Origin: Streptomyces echinatus
Lineage (GTDB): Bacteria > Actinomycetota > Actinomycetes > Streptomycetales > Streptomycetaceae
Assembly: GCF_014203595.1 (NCBI RefSeq)
Contig: NZ_JACHJK010000032.1
Span: forward strand, 1 to 38,277
Length of the DNA stretch: 38,277 nucleotides
Reading direction: 5' to 3'
This document shows positions 25,804 to 34,127 of the stretch, piece by piece (the stretch's first letter is position 1; every line of letters begins with the position of its first letter). A program made the translations under genes and the position numbers. Below the pieces are notes generated by a model. It saw only the letters and a list, made by a program, of their open reading frames with translations, was not told where the DNA came from and searched no databases.

Positions 25804-25850
25804 TTAGGGGCGCCTAGGGGTTGGGGGCCTCGGCCGGGGCTGCCTAGCGT
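25804..25850 (+). promoter_or_regulatory. Predicted promoter of the P450 operon with 18-bp box (site 3)
   Basis: Box TTAGGGGCGCCTAGGGGT (25804-25821), two TAGGGG half-sites 10 bp apart on the plus strand, then 23 bp, then -10 candidate TAGCGT (25845-25850), identical to the -10 of site 2. The predicted leader to the first P450 is about 85 nt. Confidence 0.62.
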
Positions 25851-25940
25851 GCGGGGGACGGCCGACAGCGCCGCACCGGCGCCGAGCCCGGACCCGCTCC
25901 GATGCCGGCGCGTCCCGTTCCCCTGCGCGAAGAGGTCATG

Positions 25941-27173
25941 ATGACTGCACCTGCCGGACCGGCCGACGAAACCGCGCCGCCGGAGTTCCCGATGCGGCGG
26001 GCCTGCCCCTTCAGCCCGCCGGCCGCCTACGCCGAGCTGCGCGAGACCGAGCCGGTCTCCCGGGCGCGGCTGAAGGTCGACGGCAAGCCCGCCTGGCTGG
26101 TCACCCGGCACGACCTGTACAAGAAGCTGCTGGGGGACGACCGGGTGAGCGCGAACCTGAAGCTGCCCGGCTATCCCCTGCAGGTGCCGGTCCCTCAGGA
26201 GACCCTCCAGTCGGTGCCGCTGACCTTCCTGTCCATGGACCCGCCGGACCACACGGTGCAACGCCGCATGCTGGCACCGGAGTTCAGCGTCCGGCGGATG
26301 CGGGAGCTGCGCGGCCGGGTACAGCAGATCGTGGACCAGCAGATCGACCAGATGCTCGCCAAGGGCGCCGCCGGTCCGGTCGACCTGGTCACCGCCTTCG
26401 CCCTGCCGGTGCCGTCCTTCGTCATCTGCGAACTGCTCGGCGTCCCCTACGAGGACCACGGCCGGTTCGAGGAGTGGGCGTGGGCGATCATGAACCACGA
26501 CATCAGCGAGGAGGACCGCGGCCGCGCCCACTACGAGCTGGACCGGTACGTGGACGGGCTGGTCACGGCCAAGGAGAGCGAGCCGGGCGACGACATGATC
26601 AGCCGGCTGATCGAGTTCAACCGCCGGACGCCCGCCGTGGAGCACTCCGACATCGTCAGCATGTCCAAGCTGATGCTGGTCACCGGGCACGAGACGACGG
26701 CCAACATGATCGCCCTGGGTGTGCTGGCCCTGCTGGAGCACCCCGGTCAGCTCGCCGCACTCCGCGCGGAGCCCGAGCTGATGCCGAAGGCGGTGGAGGA
26801 ACTGTTGCGCTTCTTCTCCATCTCCGACGCCGGCACCGCGCGGGTCGCCCTGGAGGACATCGAGCTGGGCGGGGTGACCATCCGGGCCGGCGAGGGCATC
26901 CTGCCGCTGAACAACGCGGCCAACCACGACGAGCGCGTGTTCCCCGACCCCGACCGGCTGGACGTGCGGCGCGAGGCCCGCAGCCACCTGGCGTTCGGCT
27001 ACGGCGTCCACCAGTGCATCGGCCAGAACCTGGCGCGTCTGGAGCTGGAGGTCGTGTACTCGACGCTGCTCCGGCGCGTCCCGACGCTGCGCCTGGCCAC
27101 CCCGGTCGAGGAGCTGCGGTTCAAGGACGACGCGATCGTCTACGGCCTGTACGAGCTGCCCGTCACCTGGTGA
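25941..27173 (+). CDS. Cytochrome P450 (first of a tandem pair)
   Basis: Soluble heme monooxygenase, 410 residues, CYP105/CYP107-like in style. Oxygen-activation helix TGHETT, ExxR in VEELLRF, and heme loop FGYGVHQCIG with Cys359. It most likely hydroxylates or epoxidises the macrolactam, taking electrons from the ferredoxin downstream; the site of attack is unknown. Strongly similar to the next gene over its whole length, with blocks such as VICELLGVPYEDH nearly identical. Start: the second ATG of ATGATG (25941) has GAGG five bases upstream; 25938 is the alternative. Behind promoter box site 3. Confidence 0.93.
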   Translation: MTAPAGPADETAPPEFPMRRACPFSPPAAYAELRETEPVSRARLKVDGKPAWLVTRHDLYKKLLGDDRVSANLKLPGYPLQVPVPQETLQSVPLTFLSMDPPDHTVQRRMLAPEFSVRRMRELRGRVQQIVDQQIDQMLAKGAAGPVDLVTAFALPVPSFVICELLGVPYEDHGRFEEWAWAIMNHDISEEDRGRAHYELDRYVDGLVTAKESEPGDDMISRLIEFNRRTPAVEHSDIVSMSKLMLVTGHETTANMIALGVLALLEHPGQLAALRAEPELMPKAVEELLRFFSISDAGTARVALEDIELGGVTIRAGEGILPLNNAANHDERVFPDPDRLDVRREARSHLAFGYGVHQCIGQNLARLELEVVYSTLLRRVPTLRLATPVEELRFKDDAIVYGLYELPVTW

Positions 27174-27213
27174 CGGCGGACACCGCCGCACGCCGCCCAC
27201 GGCCCTTGTTTCC

Positions 27214-27258
27214 GTCACCGGCACCGATGTCACCGGCATCGGCGTCACCGACACCGTT
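27214..27258. repeat. Three 15-bp tandem repeats between the two P450 genes
   Basis: Units GTCACCGGCACCGAT (27214-27228), GTCACCGGCATCGGC (27229-27243) and GTCACCGACACCGTT (27244-27258) lie end to end just before the ribosome site of the second P450. The function is unknown. As it is a multiple of three it could be a remnant of coding sequence. Confidence 0.8.
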
Positions 27259-27270
27259 CGAAAGGCAGCC

Positions 27271-28506
27271 ATGACCCAGTCCGCCGACACCGCGCCCCAG
27301 GCGGGATCGCCGCTTCCGCAGTTCCCGATGCGGCGCACCTGTCCGTTCAGCGAGCCGCCCGAGTACGCCGGGATGCGCGCGGACCACCCCGTCTCGCGCG
27401 CCGCCCTGAAGGTGAACGGCAAGCCGGCCTGGCTGGTCACCCGGCATGAGCACGTCCGCCAGGTGCTGGGCGACAGCCGGGTGAGCTCCGACCTGAAACG
27501 GCCGGGCTACCCGCACCAGTTCCACATCCCCGAGGAGATGCTGGCGCAGGTCCGGCTGATGATGCTCAATATGGACCCCCCGGAGCACTCCGCCCAGCGG
27601 CGCATGCTCATCCCGGAGTTCACCGCGCGGCGGGTGAGAGAGATGCGCCCGCGCATTCAGCAGATCGTCGACGAGCACGTCGACGCGATGCTGGCGGCGG
27701 GCGGTCCGGTGGACCTGGTCACCGCCCTCGCGCTGCCGGTGCCGTCCCTCGTCATCTGCGAGCTGCTCGGCGTCCCCTACGAGGACCACGCCCGGTTCGA
27801 GGAGTGGTCGGCGGCGATGATGAACCACGATCTGAGCCCGGCGGAGTACGGGGCCGCGGTGCAGGCCCTGGACATGTACCTCGACGAGCTCGTCACCCGC
27901 AAGGAGAACGAGCCGGGCGACGACCTCATCAGCCGGTTCCTGGAGAAGAACCGCGCGGAGCGGGTCGCCGACCATGCCGACGTGGTGACGATGGCGCGGC
28001 TGATGCTGGTCGGGGGCCATGAGACCACGGCCAACATGATCGCCCTCGGGGTGCTGGCCCTGCTGCGGCACCCCGAGCAGACGGCCGAGCTGCGGGCCGA
28101 CCCCGCGCTCCTGCCGAACGCCATCGAGGAGTTGCTCCGGGTCTTCTCCATCTCCGACTCGGGCACGGCTCGGGTGGCGGTGGAGGACATCGAGGTCGGC
28201 GGGGTCACCATCCGCGCCGGCGAGGGCATCCTCGCCCTCAACAACGCCGCGGACCACGACGAGTCCGTGTTCCCGGACCCGGGCACCCTGGACATCCACC
28301 GCAAGGAGGCCCGCAGCCACCTGGCCTTCGGCTACGGCATCCACCAGTGCATCGGCGCCAACCTCGCCCGGGTGGAGCTGGAGACCGTCTACGGCACGCT
28401 GCTGCGCCGCGTCCCCGGCCTCCGGCTGGCGGTCGCACCGGACGAGCTGCGCTTCAAGGACGACGCCATGGTCTACGGCGTCTACGAACTCCCCGTCACC
28501 TGGTGA
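27271..28506 (+). CDS. Cytochrome P450 (second of a tandem pair)
   Basis: Paralog of the preceding P450, 411 residues. GGHETT oxygen-activation motif, IEELLRV ExxR motif, and heme loop FGYGIHQCIG with Cys360. Both proteins end in the same YELPVTW tail. It probably performs a second oxidation on the lactam. ATG at 27271 behind GAAAGG (spacing 5), 97 nt after the first P450 on the same transcript. Differences cluster in the substrate-recognition region (around residues 65-95 and 165-185 by eye), in keeping with a different site of oxidation. Confidence 0.93.
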   Translation: MTQSADTAPQAGSPLPQFPMRRTCPFSEPPEYAGMRADHPVSRAALKVNGKPAWLVTRHEHVRQVLGDSRVSSDLKRPGYPHQFHIPEEMLAQVRLMMLNMDPPEHSAQRRMLIPEFTARRVREMRPRIQQIVDEHVDAMLAAGGPVDLVTALALPVPSLVICELLGVPYEDHARFEEWSAAMMNHDLSPAEYGAAVQALDMYLDELVTRKENEPGDDLISRFLEKNRAERVADHADVVTMARLMLVGGHETTANMIALGVLALLRHPEQTAELRADPALLPNAIEELLRVFSISDSGTARVAVEDIEVGGVTIRAGEGILALNNAADHDESVFPDPGTLDIHRKEARSHLAFGYGIHQCIGANLARVELETVYGTLLRRVPGLRLAVAPDELRFKDDAMVYGVYELPVTW

Positions 28507-28532
28507 CGTCCGACCCGAACGGAGTCCCTCTC

Positions 28533-28724
28533 ATGCGTGTCACCACCGAACGCGACCGGTGCGTGGGCTCCGGCCAGTGCGCGCTGCTCAGCCCCGAGGT
28601 GTTCGACCAGGACGACGAGGGACTGGTCGTCGTCCTGGTCGAGCAGCCGGCCGAGGCACAGCGCGAGGAGGTGCTGCGGGCCGCCGACCTGTGCCCGGCG
28701 CGCACCATCCGCGTGCACGACTGA
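28533..28724 (+). CDS. 3Fe-4S ferredoxin
   Basis: 63-residue electron carrier of the P450-linked type: Cys10 and Cys16 in CVGSGQC and a distal Cys in LCPAR, three cysteines in place of the four of a 4Fe-4S protein, and the family block PEVFDQDDEGLVVVL. It should pass electrons to one or both P450s encoded just upstream. ATG at 28533 has GGAG at spacing 8. No ferredoxin reductase is in the window, so a genomic one is probably shared. Ends 34 nt from the convergent thioesterase gene, with no clear terminator between them. Confidence 0.93.
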   Translation: MRVTTERDRCVGSGQCALLSPEVFDQDDEGLVVVLVEQPAEAQREEVLRAADLCPARTIRVHD

Positions 28725-28758
28725 GTCCCGCGGCCGCATCCGGTGACGAGGCCCGCCG

Positions 28759-29514
28759 TCAGGCCCGGACCGCCTTCTCCACGAGGAGTTCGAGGATCTG
28801 CTTCTGATGGGTGGTCAGATAGAAGTGGCCGCCCTCGAAGACGTGGAACTCGGACGACGTGTCCGTGTGGCGCGACCAGGCGCGGGCCTCGTCCAGGGTG
28901 ACCTTGGGGTCGTCGTCGCCCACCAGGCTGACGACGGGGCAGCTCAGGTTCGGGCCCGGTTCGTAGACGTAGGTCTCGGCGGCCCGGTAGTCGGCGCGGA
29001 TCGCGGGCAGCGCCATGCGGATCAGTTCGTCGTCGTCGAGGATCGCCGAGTCCGTGCCGCTCAGGTGCCGCATCTCCGCGATGAGTCCGTCGTCGTCGCG
29101 CAGGTGGACGGACTCGTCGCGGGGGCAGGTGGGGGCCCGGCGTGCGGAGACGAACAGGGCCCGCAGGACGACGCCGTGGTCGCGTTCCAGCCGGCGGGCG
29201 ACCTCGAAGCCCAGGGTCGCCCCCATGCTGTGGCCGAAGAAGAGCAGGGGCCGGTCCGCCCAGGGCAGGAGCACCGAGGTGACCTGGTCGGCGAGTTCGC
29301 CGATGCTCGTGGCGCACGGCTCGTGGCGGCGGTCCTGCCGGCCCGGGTACTGCACGGCGAGCACGTCGACGGAGTCCGGCATGCCCGCCGACACGGGACG
29401 GTAGAAGGTCGCCGAGCCACCCGCGTGGGGCAGGCACACCAGCCTGGCCGCCGCGTCCGGACGGGGGTGGTAGCGGCGTATCCAGAGACGGTCGTGCTCG
29501 GCGGGCGTGGTCAT
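28759..29514 (-). CDS. Type II thioesterase
   Basis: Free-standing alpha/beta hydrolase thioesterase of 251 residues. PHAGGSA oxyanion segment near residue 30, nucleophile Ser96 in GHSMG, acid in LVGDDDPKV, and His in EGGHFYL. Such enzymes clear stalled or wrong acyl groups from PKS carrier proteins, so it is a proofreading partner of the PKSs and not the ring-closing domain, which is at the end of PKS C. ATG at 29514; GGAAGGGA lies about 10 nt upstream. Its promoter region holds box site 4, so it seems to be transcribed apart from the response-regulator gene just upstream. Confidence 0.92.
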   Translation of the reverse strand: MTTPAEHDRLWIRRYHPRPDAAARLVCLPHAGGSATFYRPVSAGMPDSVDVLAVQYPGRQDRRHEPCATSIGELADQVTSVLLPWADRPLLFFGHSMGATLGFEVARRLERDHGVVLRALFVSARRAPTCPRDESVHLRDDDGLIAEMRHLSGTDSAILDDDELIRMALPAIRADYRAAETYVYEPGPNLSCPVVSLVGDDDPKVTLDEARAWSRHTDTSSEFHVFEGGHFYLTTHQKQILELLVEKAVRA

Positions 29515-29569
29515 GGGGCGGACGTTCCCTTCCTGGCGGTGGCCGCGCGGGCGCGGGCGGGTTCCAGCA

Positions 29570-29615
29570 GTCTCACGCGCGGCGGGCGCGGCTGACCACC
29601 CCTAATCGCCCCAGC
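29570..29615 (-). promoter_or_regulatory. Predicted promoter of the type II thioesterase with 18-bp box (site 4)
   Basis: Box GCTGGGGCGATTAGGGGT (29615 to 29598) has one exact TAGGGG half-site and one altered one (CTGGGG), 10 bp apart. The -10 position, 22 bp on, reads TGAGAC (29575 to 29570), a poor match. It is the weakest of the four copies and may drive lower expression. Confidence 0.5.
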
Positions 29616-29623
29616 GGGCGTGC

Positions 29624-30268
29624 TCAGGCGTTGAGGTAGGCGAGCACCGCCAGCACCCGGCGGTTGCTGTCGCTCGACGGAGGCAGCATCAGCTTGGTGA
29701 AGATGTTGGAGATATGTTTCGCGGCGGCGCCCTCGGTGACGGTCAGCCGCTGGGCGATCGCCGTGTTCGAACAGCCCTCGGCCATGAGCTCCAGCACCTC
29801 GCGTTCACGCGCGGTGAGCGCGGCCAGCGGTTCGTCCCGGGCGTGACTGGTCATCAACTGCGCGACCACGGCAGGGTCCATGGCCGTTCCGCCGGCCGCG
29901 ACCCGGCGCACGGCGTCGATGAACTGCTCGTCGTCCAGGACGCTGTCCTTCAGCAGGTAGCCGATGCCGCCGGTGCCGTCGGCCAGCAGCTCGCGGGCGT
30001 ACATCTGCTCGACGTGCTGGGAGAGGACGAGGATCGGCAGGCCGGGCTGCTCACGGCGGGCGCGCAGCGCGGCCTGCAGGCCCTCGGTGGTGAAGGTCGG
30101 CGGCAGCCGTACGTCGACGACGGCCACGTCGGGCCGGTGCTCGGCGATCGCGGCGGCGAGATCCGTGCCGTTGTCGACGGCCGCGACCACCTCGAACTCG
30201 TACGCCTCCAGCAGTTGGATGATCCCCTGCCTCAGGAGGAAGAGGTCTTCGGCGAGGACAACGCGCAC
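29624..30268 (-). CDS. NarL/LuxR-family response regulator
   Basis: Two-component response regulator of 214 residues. Receiver domain 1-125: acidic pocket Glu7/Asp8, phosphoacceptor Asp52 in VVDVRLPP, Lys in YLLKDS. LuxR-type helix-turn-helix at about 145-205 (LTAREREVLELMAEG..NTAIAQRLTV). GTG start at 30268 lies inside the kinase gene, a 37-nt overlap that points to coupled translation with its partner kinase. Probable targets are the ABC/two-component operon itself and perhaps the biosynthetic promoters; neither is shown by the sequence. Confidence 0.94.
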   Translation of the reverse strand: MRVVLAEDLFLLRQGIIQLLEAYEFEVVAAVDNGTDLAAAIAEHRPDVAVVDVRLPPTFTTEGLQAALRARREQPGLPILVLSQHVEQMYARELLADGTGGIGYLLKDSVLDDEQFIDAVRRVAAGGTAMDPAVVAQLMTSHARDEPLAALTAREREVLELMAEGCSNTAIAQRLTVTEGAAAKHISNIFTKLMLPPSSDSNRRVLAVLAYLNA

Positions 30269-31620
30269 GGCAGCTCCATCTCGATCACGGTCGGACCGCC
30301 CGGAGGACTGTCGATCTCCAGGACCCCGTCAAAGGATGCCAGCCGCCGTCGGATGCCCTCCAGACCGCTCCCGGCCGACACGTCGGCGCCGCCGCGGCCG
30401 TCGTCGGTGACACGGGCGCGCAGGATGTCGTCCTCGCGCCAGGCGACGACCTCGACGCGCTGGGCGTCGGCGTGCTTGAGGGCGTTGGCGAGCAGCTCCG
30501 ACACCGCGAAGTAGACGGCGGACTCCACCGGGTCGGGCAGCCTGCCGGGCAGGTCCACCACCGTGGTGACCTGCAAGGGGCTGGCCAGGCCCAGGGCGCG
30601 CAGGGCGTCGGCGAGGCCCCGTTCCGCGAGGACCGGCGGATGGATGCCGTGGACCAGGTCCCGCAGTTCGCGCAGGGCCTGCACGGAGGAGCCGCGGGCC
30701 TGTCGCAGCAGGCGTCGCGCCTCCTCGGGGTCCTGGCTCATCTTGCGGTCCACGGCGCCGAGTTGCAGACCGAGGCTGACCAGCCGGGCCTGCGCGCCGT
30801 CGTGCAGGTCGCGTTCGATGCGGCGCAGTTCGGCGGCCTGGATGTCGAGGGCGCCGGACCGGGTCTCGGACAAGTGCTGGACCCGGGACGCCAGTTGGGA
30901 CTGGCGGGTCGGGCCGAGCAGGAAGCGGACGAAGTGGGCGTACCCCTTGAGCACCGGCGGGGCGAGGAGGACCCAGCCGGTGAGCACGACGAGCGCGAGC
31001 AGTGCCGCGGCCAGCGCGGCCGGCCAGCTGTCGACCGTGACGAACGCGTACCAGCGTCCCTGGCCTCCGTCGGCGATGGGCCGCCACAGGCCGCAGGCCA
31101 GGAACAGGCCCTCCCCCGCGTAGTAGAGCAGGGCGGCCGGTACGAAACCGACGAGGCCCACGACGCAGTTGAGCAGCAGCCAGAGCAGGTCCCGCCAGGT
31201 GGCGGGGTCGGCGAGGATCCACTTGCAGCGGCGCATCCAGCCGACGATGTCCTTCTCGATCTCCTCCGGTTCGGGCCGGTAGGGGCGTTCCACCGGTACG
31301 CCGGAGCGCGCGGCCGCGCGCCGGCTGAGGTCGCACAGCCCCCGTACGGCCCGGGTGCAGTAGGGCAGCGCGAGGAAGCCGATGCCGATCACGGCGATGA
31401 TGACGAAGTAGGCCGTGGTGACGAAGAGAACGACCGACAGCAGGGCTCCGGTGGCGACGGCCACGCCGACCAGGGTGTCCGCAGTGGCCCGGCCGACCCG
31501 GCCGCGCCATGTGACCGGCACAGTCTTCATGCCCTCATGTTCCCATTGCCCGTCGCCGGTCGTGGAGGGGCCGCCCCCGCCCGGGGGAAGCGGGGACGGC
31601 CCGGCCAGGGGGTGGCTCAC
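30232..31620 (-). CDS. Membrane sensor histidine kinase
   Basis: Sensor kinase of the NarX-like HisKA_3 class. The N-terminal half has about four to five membrane segments (hydrophobic runs in TLVGVAVATGALLSVVLF, FVIIAVIGIGFLALPY, LLWLLLNCVVGLVGFV and ALLALVVLTGWVLLAPPV). The phosphoacceptor His is in RRIERDLHDGAQ (residue 273), followed by an ATPase domain with SELLANALKHA, DDGRGG and GSGLEGIRRR. It probably senses the product or membrane stress and phosphorylates the adjacent regulator. Start is uncertain: GTG at 31620 overlaps the permease stop (GTGA) with GAAGG upstream, while ATG at 31530 removes a proline/glycine-rich 30-residue leader. Confidence 0.92.
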   Translation of the reverse strand: MSHPLAGPSPLPPGGGGPSTTGDGQWEHEGMKTVPVTWRGRVGRATADTLVGVAVATGALLSVVLFVTTAYFVIIAVIGIGFLALPYCTRAVRGLCDLSRRAAARSGVPVERPYRPEPEEIEKDIVGWMRRCKWILADPATWRDLLWLLLNCVVGLVGFVPAALLYYAGEGLFLACGLWRPIADGGQGRWYAFVTVDSWPAALAAALLALVVLTGWVLLAPPVLKGYAHFVRFLLGPTRQSQLASRVQHLSETRSGALDIQAAELRRIERDLHDGAQARLVSLGLQLGAVDRKMSQDPEEARRLLRQARGSSVQALRELRDLVHGIHPPVLAERGLADALRALGLASPLQVTTVVDLPGRLPDPVESAVYFAVSELLANALKHADAQRVEVVAWREDDILRARVTDDGRGGADVSAGSGLEGIRRRLASFDGVLEIDSPPGGPTVIEMELPCALSSPKTSSS

Positions 31621-34127
31621 GCGGCCTTCACCGTGTCCACGGCGGGGGTGCGCATGCCGCGCCAGGAGGGCAGCAGCGTGGCGCCGAACACCAGCAGCAG
31701 CGACCCGCCGACGATGGCGAGGTAGGTGCCGATAGACCCGGAGGGCAGATACGAATCGCTCTTGACGAGGCTGTAGGGGACGATGGTCGTCGCGGAGGCG
31801 AGGGTGCCGAGGACGGTGGCGACGACGGCGATGAGCACGCCCTCGACGGTCAGCATGCCGAGCACCTGGGCGCGGGTCGCGCCGGTGAGCCGCTGCAGGC
31901 CGAACTCCGCCCGCCGTTTCCGGGTGACCGACACCAGGGTGTTGACGACGGTGATCGCGGCGTATCCCACGATCATGGCGACGATGGTGTAGTTGGCGGA
32001 CACCAGGATCTGCTGGATCTGGTTGTTCCGGCCGGCCAGCGAGGAGCTGTCGTCCAGTTCGGTGCCGGGCACCCGGTCGGCCAGTGCGGCGAGACGGCGG
32101 TGCACCTCGGCGCCGCTTCCGCCGGCGGCGCGGACGAGGATCTGGTGCGGCAGCCCGTCCCCGGTGTGCGGCGCGAGGGCCGTCGCGGGCAGCGTCAGGT
32201 ACTGCTGCTTGGGGTTGTCCGTGTAGAGGGCCACGACGGTGGGGCGTACGGCGGTGCCGTCGCCGAGGTGCATGGGCAGCCGGTCGCCGACCTTCACCCC
32301 GTACTCGCGGGCCTTCTTGTCGGAGAGGGCCACGGTGTCCCCGCGCAGGCCGGTGAGGGAGCCGGCGACGACGGGCAGGTCGAGGCTCTGCCGGACGCCC
32401 TCGGCGGACACGCCGCGCAGGTCGGTCTGGGCCGGGCCGCCGGGGCGGTCCACGAAGCCGCGGCTGGTGACGAACTCGGAGGCCGCGGCCACACCGGGCG
32501 TGGCGCGCACCCGGTCGACGACGCCGGGTGCGAATCCGCCGGTCGTGGAGTCCAGGACGTAGTCGGCGAGGATGTTGCGGTCGTAGGAGGTCCGGGAGAC
32601 GTGGTCCTCGGTGGACTGCATGTACAGGGTGCCGGTGGCGATGCCGATGAGCAGCACGATCGGGGCCACGGCGCCGGCCATGCGGACGTTGGCGGTGGCC
32701 GCGTTGCGCAGCGCGAGTTGCCCGGAGAGCCCGGAGAAGGCGCGTACGGGCAGCCGCAGCAGCGCCACCATGACCTTGGTGATGCCGGGGGCGAGCAGGG
32801 CGAGGCCGATGCAGAAGAGCACGGAGGCGGGGCCCGCGGTGCTGGCGAGGGTGGGGCCGTCCTCCATCACCGTGGCGGTGGCGACGGCCAGACCGATGCC
32901 GTTGGCGAGGAAGAACAGCGCCAGCAGCAGCCGGGGCACGCTGAACCAGCGGGTACCTGCGGTGGATTCGGCCAGGGCGGCGACCGGTTCGGTGCGGGCC
33001 GCGCGCCGGCCGGCGAAGCGGGTGGCGCCCGCCGCGGCCAGGACGGTGACGACCGCTCCGACGGCCATCGGGATCCAGCCGGCGTGGTAGACGATGGCCG
33101 GCGACACCACGCCGCTGGAGGTCAGCACGCCGAACAGCAGCCGTCCGACGGCGTATCCGGGCAGCAGGGCGAGCAGTACGGAAGCGGCCGACAGTACGGC
33201 CGTCTCGCTGAGGATCATCCGGCGCAGCTGTTTCGGGGTGGAGCCGACGGCGCGCAACAGGGCCATCTCGCGGGCGCGCTGCTGCAGGGACAGCCCGAGG
33301 GTGGAGGCGACGCCGAACATGACGATCAGCACGACGGAGGAGCCGAAGACGGCCGCGAGGATGACGACGGTGCGGCGGCTGGAGAGGGTGCCGGGCAGCT
33401 CGGCCAGGCCCCGGCGCTCGCCGGTGAGCACCTCGGCCCGGTCGCCGACGGCGGAGCGCACCGCGTCGGCGACGCCGGCGACGCTGGTGCCGGGTGCGGG
33501 CAGGACGCCGATGGAGTCGATCCGGCCGCCGGCCAGGCGGCGGGCCTCGTCGTCGGTGAAGAACACGGCGGCGTCGGGGTTGCGGTCGCCCCGCTGCTCG
33601 GCGATGCCGGCGACCCGGTACCGCCGGGCGGTGCCCTGGACGACGATGTCGACGGTGGACCCGGGACGGGCGCCGGCGCGCCGTGCGAGTCCCGAGTCGA
33701 GGACGACCTCGCCGCCGGCGGCGGGGGATCCACCGGCGGCGAGGGTATAAGGGGTGAGCCGGGCGCCGGCCCAGCCGTGGCCGTACGAGGCGGACTTGCC
33801 GGTCAGCGGCTTGCCGTCGTGGAGGACGGTGGCCGGGAACGACACGTCGGGGACGGCCGTGCGCACGCCGTCGGCCCTGGCGACCGTGCCGACCAGACCG
33901 GGGTCGATGCGGTGGCGCTCGGTCAGGGCGGTGGAGTCGTAGGTCTGTTCACCGGTGACGACGACCGGGGCGCCCTGGAGGCGCTGCGGGTCGGCCGCCA
34001 TGCGGACGCCCGTCTCCATCAGGCCGCCGCAGCCGATGACGATCGCGGCGCCGAGGAACATGGCGAGGAAGGTCGCGACGAAGCTCGTCCTGCGGAACTT
34101 CAGGGTGCGCAGTGCCAGGCGCCACAT
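31617..34127 (-). CDS. FtsX-like ABC transporter permease
   Basis: Large membrane protein (836 residues) of the MacB/FtsX type. TM1 near residues 15-38 is followed by a long extracytoplasmic domain, a cluster of three helices (about 260-380), two or more helices in the middle, a second extracytoplasmic domain (about 505-690) and three C-terminal helices. This is the duplicated two-FtsX-domain layout. With the ATPase upstream it should form an exporter or a membrane-to-periplasm machine, here most simply for self-protection from the lactam. ATG at 34127 overlaps the ATPase stop (TGATG), and its own stop overlaps the kinase GTG. Confidence 0.92.
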   Translation of the reverse strand: MWRLALRTLKFRRTSFVATFLAMFLGAAIVIGCGGLMETGVRMAADPQRLQGAPVVVTGEQTYDSTALTERHRIDPGLVGTVARADGVRTAVPDVSFPATVLHDGKPLTGKSASYGHGWAGARLTPYTLAAGGSPAAGGEVVLDSGLARRAGARPGSTVDIVVQGTARRYRVAGIAEQRGDRNPDAAVFFTDDEARRLAGGRIDSIGVLPAPGTSVAGVADAVRSAVGDRAEVLTGERRGLAELPGTLSSRRTVVILAAVFGSSVVLIVMFGVASTLGLSLQQRAREMALLRAVGSTPKQLRRMILSETAVLSAASVLLALLPGYAVGRLLFGVLTSSGVVSPAIVYHAGWIPMAVGAVVTVLAAAGATRFAGRRAARTEPVAALAESTAGTRWFSVPRLLLALFFLANGIGLAVATATVMEDGPTLASTAGPASVLFCIGLALLAPGITKVMVALLRLPVRAFSGLSGQLALRNAATANVRMAGAVAPIVLLIGIATGTLYMQSTEDHVSRTSYDRNILADYVLDSTTGGFAPGVVDRVRATPGVAAASEFVTSRGFVDRPGGPAQTDLRGVSAEGVRQSLDLPVVAGSLTGLRGDTVALSDKKAREYGVKVGDRLPMHLGDGTAVRPTVVALYTDNPKQQYLTLPATALAPHTGDGLPHQILVRAAGGSGAEVHRRLAALADRVPGTELDDSSSLAGRNNQIQQILVSANYTIVAMIVGYAAITVVNTLVSVTRKRRAEFGLQRLTGATRAQVLGMLTVEGVLIAVVATVLGTLASATTIVPYSLVKSDSYLPSGSIGTYLAIVGGSLLLVFGATLLPSWRGMRTPAVDTVKAA

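Larger units (their letters stand above)
25463..25940. promoter_or_regulatory. Divergent control region between starter operon and P450 operon
   Basis: This 478-bp gap has no gene I can support. It carries one predicted promoter for each direction (listed separately), each with the 18-bp box, and between them a GC-rich perfect stem. I see no other clear element. Confidence 0.6.

Noticed and set aside
25716..27440. 574-codon minus-strand frame opposite the P450 genes
   Set aside because: It crosses a promoter region and is antisense to a P450 with all catalytic motifs.
28347..28724. Longer plus-strand start for the ferredoxin, reaching into the second P450
   Set aside because: The added part is a shadow of the P450; ATG at 28533 has a well-placed GGAG and gives the usual length of about 63 residues.
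28725..28758. Terminator between ferredoxin and thioesterase genes
   Set aside because: I found no stem of useful length in the 34-bp convergent gap.
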